DNA of 64,000 bases from Flavobacteriales bacterium (GCA_016710965.1 JADJTW010000032.1:1-64000), one strand, 5' to 3'. Shown: positions 50,481-58,925, counted from the first letter of the stretch. Numbers and translations: made by a program. The notes: a model not told the origin generated them from the letters alone.

Positions 50481-51682
50481 CCTTTCAAGAGCCGTTTGTA
50501 AAAGGCCACCAGTTCCTGCACGATGGGGCCATCGGAATAACTGGCCTTCACCAGTTTGTGGGCTTCGGAACCAATGCTCGCCGCGCGTTCCGGATCGTTG
50601 AACAATTGAACCATGTGCTCGGCGAATTCGCTGGCGGTCTCGGCCAGGAGGATGTTGCGCCCGTCCTTGTGGGCGATGCCCTCGGCCCCGATCGGCGTGG
50701 CGATCACGGCCTTGCCCATCGCCATGCCTTCGATGATCTTCACCCGCATGCCGCCCGCGCTGAACAGAGGCACCACCATGACGTGCCGCTTGCGCATGTA
50801 CGAGACTGCGTTCTTCACCCTTCCCTTCACCCTAAGGCCGTCCATCTTCATGTCGATCAGGTCCTTGGGCATCTTATTGCCGGCAAGATGGAGCTGTGCC
50901 TCGGGGCATTTGCGCAGCACTTTGGGCCACACGCTGTGGATGAGCCAGCGGATGCCCTCTTCGTTCGGAAGCCAATCCATGCTTCCGAGGTGGAAGAAGG
51001 TCGGGCCTTTCGCCGGAGGTGGCCCATCATCAGGGTAGTCTTCCGGGTCCACGCCAAAAGGTACTGTGACGATCGGCGTTCGCGTTCCGTGCGCTTTGAA
51101 GTGGTCCGCGTCCGAGGGACTGATGGCAACGACCCCATCGACACGGTCGAGCACCGCCATTTCGTAATCGCGCAATTGCTTGGCGAGGAACCTGCGGTAG
51201 GGTCGCTTGATGAAGTTGCGCTCGCCCGTGGCGATGCGGTCCTGGATGACGTATTCCAGATTGTGGGATCGAAGAACCACCCGCGCCTGGGAATAACGGC
51301 GGATGGTGGCGATGTAAGGAGTCATGAACAGGCTCTCGAGCTGAACGACATCGAACGCCTCCTCGCTTAGTAGGCGAATGAGGCGGATGTCCATGTCGGG
51401 CGAGAAGAAGCGGCTGATGTTGTAGTTGTCCGCAGTGAGCAGGTCGGTGAAGGCATCGACCAGGTTCACGCTCGTATCCACGAAAATGCCCTCGATGCGC
51501 GTGGCCTTGGCGTAGTCCGGCGGCAGGTCCTCCATCACCAGCGGCTGCTTGGGCGTGCTGATGCACAGCACCTTCACCGGGTGGCCAGCGCGAAGCAGCC
51601 CTCGTGTGAGGTTGTGCATCGCTTTGCTTCCTCCATCGATAGGCGGGTAGGGTGGCTTACTGCAAAGTTGAAGTACCCTCAT
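50477..51682 (-). CDS. GT4-type glycosyltransferase
   Basis: A 401-residue GT-B protein, related to its downstream neighbour. Start MRVLQLCSKPPYPPIDGGSK, the usual opening of sugar transferases with GG-S near the acceptor site, then VPFGVDPEDYPDD, PTFFHLGSMDWLPNEEG and VVPLFSAGGMRVKIIEGMAM with the catalytic EX7E-like pair, and AVIATPIGAEG. The 5' end overlaps the LptF/G gene by 26 bp, so these genes form an operon. A role in lipopolysaccharide or exopolysaccharide synthesis fits the partner transporter. Sugar and linkage are unknown. Confidence 0.85.
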   Translation of the reverse strand: MRVLQLCSKPPYPPIDGGSKAMHNLTRGLLRAGHPVKVLCISTPKQPLVMEDLPPDYAKATRIEGIFVDTSVNLVDAFTDLLTADNYNISRFFSPDMDIRLIRLLSEEAFDVVQLESLFMTPYIATIRRYSQARVVLRSHNLEYVIQDRIATGERNFIKRPYRRFLAKQLRDYEMAVLDRVDGVVAISPSDADHFKAHGTRTPIVTVPFGVDPEDYPDDGPPPAKGPTFFHLGSMDWLPNEEGIRWLIHSVWPKVLRKCPEAQLHLAGNKMPKDLIDMKMDGLRVKGRVKNAVSYMRKRHVMVVPLFSAGGMRVKIIEGMAMGKAVIATPIGAEGIAHKDGRNILLAETASEFAEHMVQLFNDPERAASIGSEAHKLVKASYSDGPIVQELVAFYKRLLKG

Positions 51683-53111
51683 GCCTGCGCCGGAACAAGG
51701 AACGGAACCGCTCCCAGCCGCGATAATACGCATCACGGTCGAAGAGCGGGCTGTCCGCAGCGGCCTTCCATGTGAGCAACGAGCCTACCGGCAGGAGCAC
51801 CAGGGTGCTGATCCACATGCCCGGCCATGCGGGCAGTTCGCCAGCCACAACGAGCTTCTCCGTGCTGAAGGAGATGATGTGGAAGATGAGGAAGAAGATG
51901 ATGGCTGCCACCACCGGCAGGCCCATGCCACCCTTGCGGATGATGGCTCCCAGTGGTGCGCCGATGAAGAAGAAGAGCACGCAGGCGAAGGCGAGCATGG
52001 GCTTCCGGTGCTGTTCAACACGGTACTTGGCAATTTGCGCGGCGCGCTGGTGTTGCTCTTCCAAGGACCGCTCAGCGAAGCTCTTGTTGTTGCGTGCCAT
52101 GTTCATCGCCAGTTCGTACAGATCAACGCGATCGGCAGGCTGCAAGGAGGCTTCATAGGCATCCAGCACTGGGCCGAGGATGGAACTATCCGCCATCAGG
52201 CGTCTATCCTTGCGCAGGATGTACAGACTGTTGCGCAGATGGCCTACCTGCTCGGTCATGCGCACTAGGGACCTTTCCAGCAAACTGTCCTCGCCAGCCT
52301 GAAGCTGGCCCAGCGTAAGCATCTTGTAGTTGTCCTTGAAGAGTTCCTCATCGGTGCGGCGCAAGCCAAGGCCGCTGAGGTCCATCGTCACTTCATCGCG
52401 TTTGAAGGTGCCACGCATCATGGGTTGCTTGGCGTCGCGAGCGCCTACGCTGCTCTGCTCATCGTAGAATCGGCCGTCCTCCAAGGTGAGCACCAGCAAC
52501 CGGCCATCGGAGCTGCGCAGCATGGTTCCCTTGCGCGCGCGAATGACCTTGCCGGTGCCATGCCCCGGCGTGCGATGGTCGTAGATGAGAACGTCGGTGA
52601 GGAGGCCCGTATCATCATCTTTTTCGGCCACACGAATGCTGAAGCCATCGATGCCGTTGTAGAACGCTCCAGGCTTGATGTTCAAGGCGGGCTTCTTCTC
52701 CGTTACATCCCACAACAAGGATTTGAATTTGAGGTTGGCTATCGGCAGCAGGTTATTGCTGAAATAGAACGAGCCGATCGCCAGGACCAAGGCGAATGCT
52801 GCAACAGGCATCATGATGCGCCCAAGCCCGAGGCCGGCTGAGCGCATGGGTACCAGTTCCGAGTTCTCGCCCAACCCGCCCATGGTCATGATGCCGCTCA
52901 GCAGGATCGCCAGGGGCAACGCCAGCGGAACGAAGCTGGCGGCCGCGTACACGAGCAGTTCGGTGAGCACGTACCACTCCAGGCCTTTGCCCATGAGGTC
53001 GTCCACGTACTTCCACAGGAATTGCATCACCAATATGAAGACCACGATTACGAACGTGACCGCCAGCGGGCCCAGGAAGGCACGCACGATCATGCGGTGC
53101 AATCTCTTCAT
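51657..53111 (-). CDS. LptF/LptG family lipopolysaccharide permease
   Basis: LptF and LptG form the membrane part of the ABC transporter that extracts lipopolysaccharide from the inner membrane. The 484-residue protein has three N-terminal helices (FLGPLAVTFVIVVFILVMQF; LLVYAAASFVPLALPLAILL; IMMPVAAFALVLAIGSFYFS), a large periplasmic beta-jellyroll (about 130-340), and three C-terminal helices (MLAFACVLFFFIGAPLGAII and following). The motif PLALPLAIL with the G/S-rich following segment is characteristic. It leads a tightly overlapping set with two glycosyltransferases. Confidence 0.9.
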   Translation of the reverse strand: MKRLHRMIVRAFLGPLAVTFVIVVFILVMQFLWKYVDDLMGKGLEWYVLTELLVYAAASFVPLALPLAILLSGIMTMGGLGENSELVPMRSAGLGLGRIMMPVAAFALVLAIGSFYFSNNLLPIANLKFKSLLWDVTEKKPALNIKPGAFYNGIDGFSIRVAEKDDDTGLLTDVLIYDHRTPGHGTGKVIRARKGTMLRSSDGRLLVLTLEDGRFYDEQSSVGARDAKQPMMRGTFKRDEVTMDLSGLGLRRTDEELFKDNYKMLTLGQLQAGEDSLLERSLVRMTEQVGHLRNSLYILRKDRRLMADSSILGPVLDAYEASLQPADRVDLYELAMNMARNNKSFAERSLEEQHQRAAQIAKYRVEQHRKPMLAFACVLFFFIGAPLGAIIRKGGMGLPVVAAIIFFLIFHIISFSTEKLVVAGELPAWPGMWISTLVLLPVGSLLTWKAAADSPLFDRDAYYRGWERFRSLFRRRHEGTSTLQ

Positions 53112-53149
53112 CAGCGAAGCAACGGCCCCATATCCCGCATGGTATGCGA

Positions 53150-54028
53150 TCAAGCGCCCAATACGCGCAACAGCGAGGCTACCTGCGAAGCCCACAGGGA
53201 CCGTGTCTCTTCCACTTCGCCGGGCCAAGCATGGTCGGTGACGATGAGCGCCACTTCGTTCGTCATGGCATCGATGCGGATGCGGAATTCGAAGAAGGTC
53301 GCTTCATCGGTGTCATCGTTGCGATGGAACCGGATCACCTCCCCCAGGCGGCGGCCGATCATAGTGGTGGCTTCTTCCTCGGGGCCCCATTTGAATGTGT
53401 ATTGGTCGCCTCGTACATCCACGTCATCGCAATACCACTCACTGAAGCCGCTAGGGGTGCTGATGAGGTCGTATAGGACGTTGGGTGCGCTTCGCACCTC
53501 GAATTCCATGGTCACTCGTTCCTTCAACGGCTTCTTCTCCACCGGCTTAGGCACAGGCTGCATAGCAGCGGAGGGTGTACCCGCCTTGCTGGGCTTTGCC
53601 GGGATGGATGCGCTCACCGCAGTCGAGGCTGAACGGCTCAAGGCGGTGGACACGATCGGCTTCGCGGCCGAAGCCTTCCCAGTGGGCTTGGGCGTGTTCG
53701 ATTTGCCCGCTGCCGCTTTCTGTACCGGGTGATTCACTGCCGCCGATTTTCCGTTCGAAGGATTGGTTGAAGCCAATTTCTTCTGCACCGACTTCTTGGT
53801 CAATGGAGCCTGCCGGGAGAACGAAGCCTTGACGTCAGATCTAGATGGCGGCTTCGGTGCCGGCTTCTTCTTCGCCGTCGGGCGCTTACTCGTGGGCTGC
53901 TTCGTCGGCTTCTTACGCGCTGCTACCTTCTGCGCTGACTTGGCCTTGGGTTTTGCGCCCTTCTTGCCGCCCTTCGATATTGGTTTCTTGTGCTTCACCA
54001 ATTTCAGAGCGGTCTTCTTCTTGGCCAT
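53150..54028 (-). CDS. START-like domain protein with H1-like basic tail
   Basis: The C-terminal 125 residues form the START-like/AHA1-type domain frequent in Bacteroidota: VTMEFEVRSAPNVLYDLIST, then FSEWYCDDVDVRGDQYTFKW, TMIGRRLGEVIRFH, and a strand ending LASLLRVLGA-like. It normally stands alone. Here it is preceded by about 165 residues of Lys/Ala/Pro/Ser/Thr-rich low-complexity sequence (MAKKKTALKLVKHKKPISKG, then KKPTKQPTSKRPTAKKKP) like eukaryotic histone H1 tails and bacterial HctA/AlgP proteins, which suggests nucleic acid binding. The role is unknown. A TACCTTTA element sits about 33 bp upstream. Confidence 0.8.
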   Translation of the reverse strand: MAKKKTALKLVKHKKPISKGGKKGAKPKAKSAQKVAARKKPTKQPTSKRPTAKKKPAPKPPSRSDVKASFSRQAPLTKKSVQKKLASTNPSNGKSAAVNHPVQKAAAGKSNTPKPTGKASAAKPIVSTALSRSASTAVSASIPAKPSKAGTPSAAMQPVPKPVEKKPLKERVTMEFEVRSAPNVLYDLISTPSGFSEWYCDDVDVRGDQYTFKWGPEEEATTMIGRRLGEVIRFHRNDDTDEATFFEFRIRIDAMTNEVALIVTDHAWPGEVEETRSLWASQVASLLRVLGA

Positions 54029-54177
54029 GACGTTGCTGCGCTTCGGAGCTTGGGGTGCGGCTAAAGGTATAGAAAGCCATTACCCCTGCAAGCCCTCACG
54101 GCACTGCATGGTCGGGCAGGTGAGAAGGCGGTTGCGGTACGATCAGGTGGAAGACGATGACAGCGGCCCTTGCACCC

Positions 54178-54369
54178 TCAGTTGAGGCTGAAGGTGGGCT
54201 GGCGCAGCACCATGCGGGCGATCACGGAGCTCTCATTGGCGCGCATGCGCTGGATCAACGCAAGCACCTGTTCGTCCAGTTCACGGTCACTCAGCTTCGC
54301 AAGGTCCTTGTAGACCGGCAAACTGCTCTTGCTCTTGAGGATGAGCGCTATTTTGTACGAACGAGACAT
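54178..54369 (-). CDS. Small cytoplasmic protein of unknown function
   Basis: A 63-residue protein that starts with MSRSYKIALILKSKSSLPVY and continues KDLAKLSDRELDEQVLALIQ, a helical, charged sequence with no family I know, ending with VIARMVLRQPTFSLN. The frame is open upstream through about 47 codons of unlikely sequence, so the ATG at 54369 is the best start. It lies between the START-like gene and tRNA-Pro. It could be a real small protein, but evidence is limited to its open frame and composition. Confidence 0.35.
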   Translation of the reverse strand: MSRSYKIALILKSKSSLPVYKDLAKLSDRELDEQVLALIQRMRANESSVIARMVLRQPTFSLN

Positions 54370-54585
54370 CGGTTGCACAAGGAAGACGAACGCGGTTGCC
54401 GGAGGGATGCCTTGATCTCCAATGTTCCCGGGCCTTTTGGAGGAATGGTGCAATTGAGAAGCGAACGGCTCCATTCCGGCGACGAAGAGACGGGGACGGT
54501 CGAATTCCATCCCCGGCCCTCACCGCTCATCGGTCATTCCGCTCGTGGTGCCGTTGGATTTTGTCGGGCTCTATACGACATGTAA

Positions 54586-54614
54586 CAGCCCCGGTGATTT
54601 CGTCACCAGGGCTG
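54586..54614 (-). terminator. Terminator after tRNA-Pro
   Basis: CAGCCCCGGTGA (54586-54597) pairs with TCACCAGGGCTG (54603-54614) with one internal mismatch and a 5-nt loop. On the minus strand it follows the tRNA-Pro 3' end by 6 bp and is followed by TTACATG. Confidence 0.6.
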
Positions 54615-54617
54615 ATC

Positions 54618-54695
<78 letters not shown>

Positions 54696-54711
54696 CTCTT
54701 CCGAGGGGCGC

Positions 54712-54719
54712 CAAAGATA
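54712..54719 (-). promoter_or_regulatory. Probable -7 element of tRNA-Pro
   Basis: Minus strand TATCTTTG, exact TAnnTTTG, ends 16 bp before the tRNA 5' end. Its presence upstream of a tRNA, where no start codon exists, supports the element as a promoter and not a coding coincidence. Confidence 0.6.
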
Positions 54720-54739
54720 GAAGGATGGTCGAGCCGGGC

Positions 54740-55438
54740 TCAGGCTTCGAAGGTGTAGCCGATCCCTTTCACAGTGCGGATGCGTTCGTCGCCGATCTTC
54801 TCGCGGAGCTTTCGGATATGTACATCGATGGTGCGGTCGCCCACGAAGAGCTCGTTGCCCCAGATCTGGCCGTAGATCTCGTCGCGCTTGAAGACCTTGC
54901 CGGGCTTGCTCATGAGCAGCACAAGCAGTTCGAATTCCTTCTTCGGCAACTGCATCTCGGCTCCGCCCACGTACACCATCACCTTTTCCAGGTCCACCTT
55001 CACCCCGTTGTGCTCAAGCACCTGCCCGTCCGGGCGGTCGCTGCCGCTGCGCTTGAGCAGCGCGCGCACCTTGCTCACGAACACCTTGGGCCGCACCGGC
55101 TTGGTGATGTAGTCGTCGGCACCGGCTTCGAAGCCTGCGATCTGCGAGTAGTCCTCGCTTCGTGCCGTAAGAAAGGTGATGAGGGTGTGCTTGAACTCGG
55201 GCAGTTGGCGCAACTGATTGCACACCTCCACGCCGTCCATGCCGGGCATCATGATGTCCAGAACGATCAGGTCAGGCCTGTTGGCCTTGGCGGCCTTGAT
55301 GGCATCGCGGCCGTTAAGGGCGGTGCTCACTTGGTAGCCTTCGCGCTCCAGATTGTACTTGAGCAGTTCGATGATGTCCGCTTCATCATCCACCAACAAC
55401 ACCTTCTGCGCCAATGCTCCTGCCATGTGGTCATTCAT
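54740..55438 (-). CDS. OmpR/PhoB-type response regulator
   Basis: The 232-residue regulator has a receiver domain starting KVLLVDDEADIIELLKYNLE with the phospho-Asp in LIVLDIMMPGMDG, the conserved Lys in DDYITKPVRP, and a C-terminal winged helix with KKEFELLVLLMSKPGKVFKR, RTIDVHIRKLREKIG and GIGYTFEA. No kinase adjoins it; a PhoR-type HisKA partner would be elsewhere. The HisKA_2 kinase at 12694-14007 is unlikely to be its partner. It lies between tRNA-Pro and tRNA-Gly, with tRNA-Gly on the opposite strand. Start at the ATG of MNDHMAGAL. Confidence 0.93.
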   Translation of the reverse strand: MNDHMAGALAQKVLLVDDEADIIELLKYNLEREGYQVSTALNGRDAIKAAKANRPDLIVLDIMMPGMDGVEVCNQLRQLPEFKHTLITFLTARSEDYSQIAGFEAGADDYITKPVRPKVFVSKVRALLKRSGSDRPDGQVLEHNGVKVDLEKVMVYVGGAEMQLPKKEFELLVLLMSKPGKVFKRDEIYGQIWGNELFVGDRTIDVHIRKLREKIGDERIRTVKGIGYTFEA

Positions 55439-55525
55439 CGTTCGCGGCAAAGGTCGATCCGTACGTTCGGACCGGTGTAAAGGTGCAGTCAAATTTCGGT
55501 TAAGTGCTGGAGGCGAGTGCCGCCC

Positions 55526-55533
55526 TATTTTCG
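55526..55533 (+). promoter_or_regulatory. Probable -7 element of tRNA-Gly
   Basis: TATTTTCG, one base from TAnnTTTG, ends 9 bp before the tRNA 5' end, the same spacing range as other promoters here. Confidence 0.45.
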
Positions 55534-55542
55534 CCGCTGCAA

Positions 55543-55615
55543 GCGGGAGTAGCTCAGTTGGTAGAGCATCAGCTTCCCAAGCTGAGGGTCGCGGGTTCGA
55601 ATCCCGTTTCCCGCT
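55543..55615 (+). tRNA. tRNA-Gly (CCC)
   Basis: A 73-nt tRNA with acceptor stem GCGGGAG / TTCCCGC, D-stem GCTC/GAGC region, anticodon stem TCAGC/GCTGA enclosing TTCCCAA (anticodon CCC), and T loop TTCGAAT. The CCA end is not encoded. The solitary DNA methyltransferase gene starts 110 bp downstream. Confidence 0.95.
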
Positions 55616-55725
55616 CGATGAGAAGGCGGCCTCATGGTCGCCTTCTGCTTTCCACACGAACGCGTTCGTCCTGCGCTGAAGCTGCCGAGAACCTCTGTGC
55701 CGCCGCATGGTATGTTCGGCCCGCG

Positions 55726-56994
55726 ATGGCAAAGAAGGAGCGTAGGGTAGTGCGTGTGGCGGAACTCTTCGCCGGTGTCGGGGGCTTCCGTTTGGGCCTG
55801 CAACGTGCATCGGGCAAATTGGGCGAATACCAGGTGGTCTTCAGCAATCAATGGGAGCCGGGTCGTAGGAAGCAGCATGCCAGCGATGTGTACACGGCAC
55901 GCTTCGGCCAGGCGCACCATCTGAACGCCGACATCGCAAGCATTGGCATTGATGCCATCCCCGACCATGACCTTGTCGTTGGCGGTTTCCCCTGCCAGGA
56001 CTACTCGGTGGCAAGTACCCTGCGCAATTCGAAAGGACTTGTTGGGAAGAAGGGCGTGCTGTGGTGGCAGATCCATCGCCTCTTGCGGGACAAGCGCAAG
56101 AAGCCGGACTTCCTGCTACTAGAGAATGTGGATCGTTTGTTGGGATCGCCCGTTGGTCAGCGCGGCCGCGATTTCGCTGTGATGTTGCGCTCGCTGGATG
56201 AACTGGGCTACGCGGTGGAATGGCGGGTGATCAACGCTGCGGAATACGGCATGCCGCAGCGAAGGAGGCGCGTGTTCATCCTGGGCTACCGTCGGCGAAC
56301 GCGCTTGTGCAAGCGTATGCGGGTAAGCACTCCGTTGGATTGGATGACCACCACCGGACCGCTGGCGGAGGCGTTCCCCTGTGCGGCAGAGGAGAATGCC
56401 GTGATGCAGTTCAGCGTAGCCCTCGACCTGAGCGTGCTCTCGAAATCATTCGGGGAGCGCAAAGGGCGCTCGCCCTTCCTCAATGCCGGCCTCATGGTTG
56501 ATGGCGTTGTCTTCACGACGAAGGCGACTGCAAAGGGCGAAGGTGAAACGGCCACCCTGGGCAGCATCCTACAACCTGCCGCCGATGTGCCTACTTCCTT
56601 CTATATCGCCCGGAAAGACCTCCCGCAGTGGAAGTATCTGAAGGGCTCGAAAAAGGAGCCACGCACCTCGGATGCTGGAGGCCATAGCTATGCTTACGCC
56701 GAAGGAGCAATGGTATTCCCGGATCCGTTGGACCGGCCGTCCCGAACCATCATCACCGGGGAGGGTGGGCGGTCGCCATCGCGCTTCAAGCACGTAGTGA
56801 GCCCCGACGGCAAACGCTTCCGACGTCTTACGCCCATCGAATTGGAGCGCCTGAACATGTTCCCCGATGGGCATACGGCCGGTGCAAGCGATTCCTGGCG
56901 GGCATTCTTCATGGGCAATGCGTTGGTGGTGGGGGTAGTGGAGCGGATCGGTCGTGCGCTCATCACCTGGATCGATCGCGGTCGATCCGTGTAA
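55726..56994 (+). CDS. DNA (cytosine-5) methyltransferase, solitary
   Basis: The 422-residue enzyme transfers methyl groups to C5 of cytosine in a specific DNA sequence. Motif I VAELFAGVGGFRLGLQ at 11-26, motif IV GGFPCQDYS with catalytic Cys90, motif VI FLLLENVDRLL, motif VIII QRRRRVFILGY, then a target-recognition region of about 170 residues, and motifs IX-X (RLTPIELERLNMFPDG; FFMGNALVVGVVERIG) are all present. No restriction endonuclease lies next to it; the next gene is msrA. It stands 110 bp after tRNA-Gly, a common site for transferred DNA, but no integrase is seen. Confidence 0.9.
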   Translation: MAKKERRVVRVAELFAGVGGFRLGLQRASGKLGEYQVVFSNQWEPGRRKQHASDVYTARFGQAHHLNADIASIGIDAIPDHDLVVGGFPCQDYSVASTLRNSKGLVGKKGVLWWQIHRLLRDKRKKPDFLLLENVDRLLGSPVGQRGRDFAVMLRSLDELGYAVEWRVINAAEYGMPQRRRRVFILGYRRRTRLCKRMRVSTPLDWMTTTGPLAEAFPCAAEENAVMQFSVALDLSVLSKSFGERKGRSPFLNAGLMVDGVVFTTKATAKGEGETATLGSILQPAADVPTSFYIARKDLPQWKYLKGSKKEPRTSDAGGHSYAYAEGAMVFPDPLDRPSRTIITGEGGRSPSRFKHVVSPDGKRFRRLTPIELERLNMFPDGHTAGASDSWRAFFMGNALVVGVVERIGRALITWIDRGRSV

Positions 56995-57039
56995 GGAAGG
57001 GTCGGCAGCAACGACTTGCAGGTGCATAACCGCTCGATC

Positions 57040-57720
57040 ATGCATCAAACAGCATCTTTGTCCGCCATGCGCGCCGCAGCGCCTTGGCCTGTCCTTCTAG
57101 CGATTCCTTTCTTCGCCTGCGGGAATGCACCGGCCGCAGAGCAACCGACCAAACGCACCGATCCCATGACATCCACTGAAGCCGCGAAGCTCGATACCAT
57201 CACCCTTGGTGCCGGATGCTTCTGGTGCGTGGAAGCGGTCTTCCTCGAACTCAAGGGTGTGGCATCGGTGACGAGCGGATACATGGGCGGTGAAGCGAAG
57301 GATCCCACCTACCGCGAAGTGTGCTCAGGTACCACGGGCCATGCCGAGGTGGCCCGCATCGTCTATGACCCGGCGCTGATCAGCGTGGACGAGTTGCTCG
57401 AGGTATTCTGGCAGACGCACGATCCCACCACGCTCAACCGGCAGGGCGCAGATGTAGGCACGCAGTACCGTTCGGTCATTTTCTGCCACACCGATGAGCA
57501 GCAGCGCGTCGCTAACGAGTACAAGCGCAAGCTCAACGAGGCTGCCGCCTTCCGATCGCCCATTGTTACCGAGATCGCGCAGGCAGATGTCTTCTACCCG
57601 GCCGAGGACTACCACCAGAACTACTATGCGCTGAACGGCGGACAGGGCTATTGCCAGATGGTGATCCGACCGAAGTTGGACAAGTTCCGGAAAGTCTTCG
57701 CCGACAGGCTGAAGCACTGA
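57040..57720 (+). CDS. msrA: Peptide methionine sulfoxide reductase MsrA, exported
   Basis: MsrA reduces methionine-S-sulfoxide in proteins with thiols. The body (about residue 50 onward) has the full MsrA domain with the catalytic Cys in GAGCFWCVEAVF, the EVCSGTTGHAEVARIVYDP region, DVGTQYRSVIFCHTDEQQ and YHQNYYALNGGQGYC. The N-terminus carries a lipoprotein-type signal (WPVLLAIPFFACGNAPAAEQ), so this is an envelope form, not the usual cytosolic one. ATGs at 57040 and 57067 both allow export; the frame is open slightly further upstream. Confidence 0.92.
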   Translation: MHQTASLSAMRAAAPWPVLLAIPFFACGNAPAAEQPTKRTDPMTSTEAAKLDTITLGAGCFWCVEAVFLELKGVASVTSGYMGGEAKDPTYREVCSGTTGHAEVARIVYDPALISVDELLEVFWQTHDPTTLNRQGADVGTQYRSVIFCHTDEQQRVANEYKRKLNEAAAFRSPIVTEIAQADVFYPAEDYHQNYYALNGGQGYCQMVIRPKLDKFRKVFADRLKH

Positions 57721-57763
57721 TGCGATCGGTGATATTCCTCACCGCGCCCGAAGGCCGCCCCGA

Positions 57764-57771
57764 TATCTTTG
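57764..57771 (+). promoter_or_regulatory. Probable -7 element of the DUF983 gene
   Basis: TATCTTTG matches TAnnTTTG exactly and ends 6 bp before the ATG, so the transcript may be leaderless or nearly so. Confidence 0.55.
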
Positions 57772-57777
57772 CCGCGC

Positions 57778-58206
57778 ATGAACAGAGGCAAGTTCTTCAG
57801 CATCTTCCGTTTCAAGTGCCCGCATTGCCATGAAGGCGAGTTCTTCGTGGACCGCAACCCGTACCACCTGAGGCATGCTGGTGAACTGCCGGAGCGATGC
57901 CCGGTGTGCGAGCGCAAGTACGAGCCTGAGCCCGGCTTCTATTACGGTGGCATGTATGTCGCCTACGCGTTGGCCGTAGCGGTATTCGCCACGATCTACA
58001 CCGCCATGATCGTCTTGTTCCCGAAGGCCCCGCTGTGGCTGGATGCGACGCTGGTGATCGCGGCCATCGTTCTGTTGGCACCCTGGATGTACGCGCTCTC
58101 GAAGACCATCTGGGCCAATCTGTTCTTCTCCTACAAGGGAGTGGCGCTTACCGAGAAGGAGCGGGCTTATGCTGCTGCACGTGCGGCAGCAGCGGCACGC
58201 CATTGA
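57778..58206 (+). CDS. DUF983 membrane protein with zinc-ribbon motif
   Basis: The 142-residue protein begins MNRGKFFSIFRFKCPHCHEG, with two CxxC pairs (CPHC and ERCPVCER) of a zinc ribbon near the N-terminus, followed by two membrane helices (FYYGGMYVAYALAVAVFATI and LWLDATLVIAAIVLLAPWMY) and a basic, Ala-rich C-terminal tail. DUF983 proteins are widespread in Bacteroidota and Alphaproteobacteria; no function is known. It follows msrA by 57 bp. Confidence 0.88.
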   Translation: MNRGKFFSIFRFKCPHCHEGEFFVDRNPYHLRHAGELPERCPVCERKYEPEPGFYYGGMYVAYALAVAVFATIYTAMIVLFPKAPLWLDATLVIAAIVLLAPWMYALSKTIWANLFFSYKGVALTEKERAYAAARAAAAARH

Positions 58207-58212
58207 CAGCCA

Positions 58213-58902
58213 CTACTCGGTAGGGCCGCCTTCGGCAGGCATGTCGATGTAATCGTTGATGAGGAAGACGACCTGGTCGGGGATCTGCGCGCTATGCGCA
58301 CCCACATCGGCATAGCCCGTTGTGCCGATGAAGTCCATGATGTCGTTCTCGCTCATGCGTTCGTCCATCGGCGGACCGGTGGCCGTCTGTTCGTAGCGCC
58401 AGTCGACCATCACCAGGTAGCGCGGTGGTCGCATGCCCATGCGCATGCGCTTGAAGTAATCGGGCTTGTCCTTGATGCTCACGAAGCGGTGCGCGATCAA
58501 CGCCATGTCCACTTCGGCATCGGCTATGCCTGGATCGCCGTGCAGGACCGTGCGCACTTGCAATCGCTCATCGCTCAGGTTCCGCTCTTTCTTGCGTTTG
58601 ATGATGGCCTCGGCCTTGGCCTTGTCGTTGACCACGGCGATCACATTGGCGCCGCGATCGATCATCTTGAAGGTCCAATACCCATCATCGGCGAAGAGGT
58701 CGGCGATGGTGATGCCGGTAAGGTCGCCGCTGTTGCCCATGAAGCCCAGGACGACCTCGGGCTTCTGCACCCGGTCGCGCTCGCGCAAGGGATCCGCTTT
58801 AACGGCTTGGGAGGCGGAACCGGGGTTGGCGCTGTTGTCGGCTGTTTCACTAGCGCAGCCAGAGTAGAGGGAAAGCAGTAAGGGGAGAAGGAGTACGCGC
58901 AT
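58213..58902 (-). CDS. Lipoprotein with class I methyltransferase-like domain
   Basis: The 229-residue product has a lipoprotein signal (MRVLLLPLLLSLYSGCASET, lipobox YSGC). The remainder resembles a SAM-dependent methyltransferase: the loop ITIADLFADDGYWTFKM corresponds to motif I, usually DxGxGxG but here with DDGYW, then NVIAVVNDKAKAEAIIKR, and ALIAHRFVSIKDKPDYFKRM. SAM has no obvious place outside the cytoplasm, so the domain may bind another ligand, or act before export. The role is unknown. TATTTTTG precedes it by 23 bp, a good -7 element. Confidence 0.7.
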   Translation of the reverse strand: MRVLLLPLLLSLYSGCASETADNSANPGSASQAVKADPLRERDRVQKPEVVLGFMGNSGDLTGITIADLFADDGYWTFKMIDRGANVIAVVNDKAKAEAIIKRKKERNLSDERLQVRTVLHGDPGIADAEVDMALIAHRFVSIKDKPDYFKRMRMGMRPPRYLVMVDWRYEQTATGPPMDERMSENDIMDFIGTTGYADVGAHSAQIPDQVVFLINDYIDMPAEGGPTE

Positions 58903-58925
58903 GATGGAACTGTGTGTCGGGTGGC

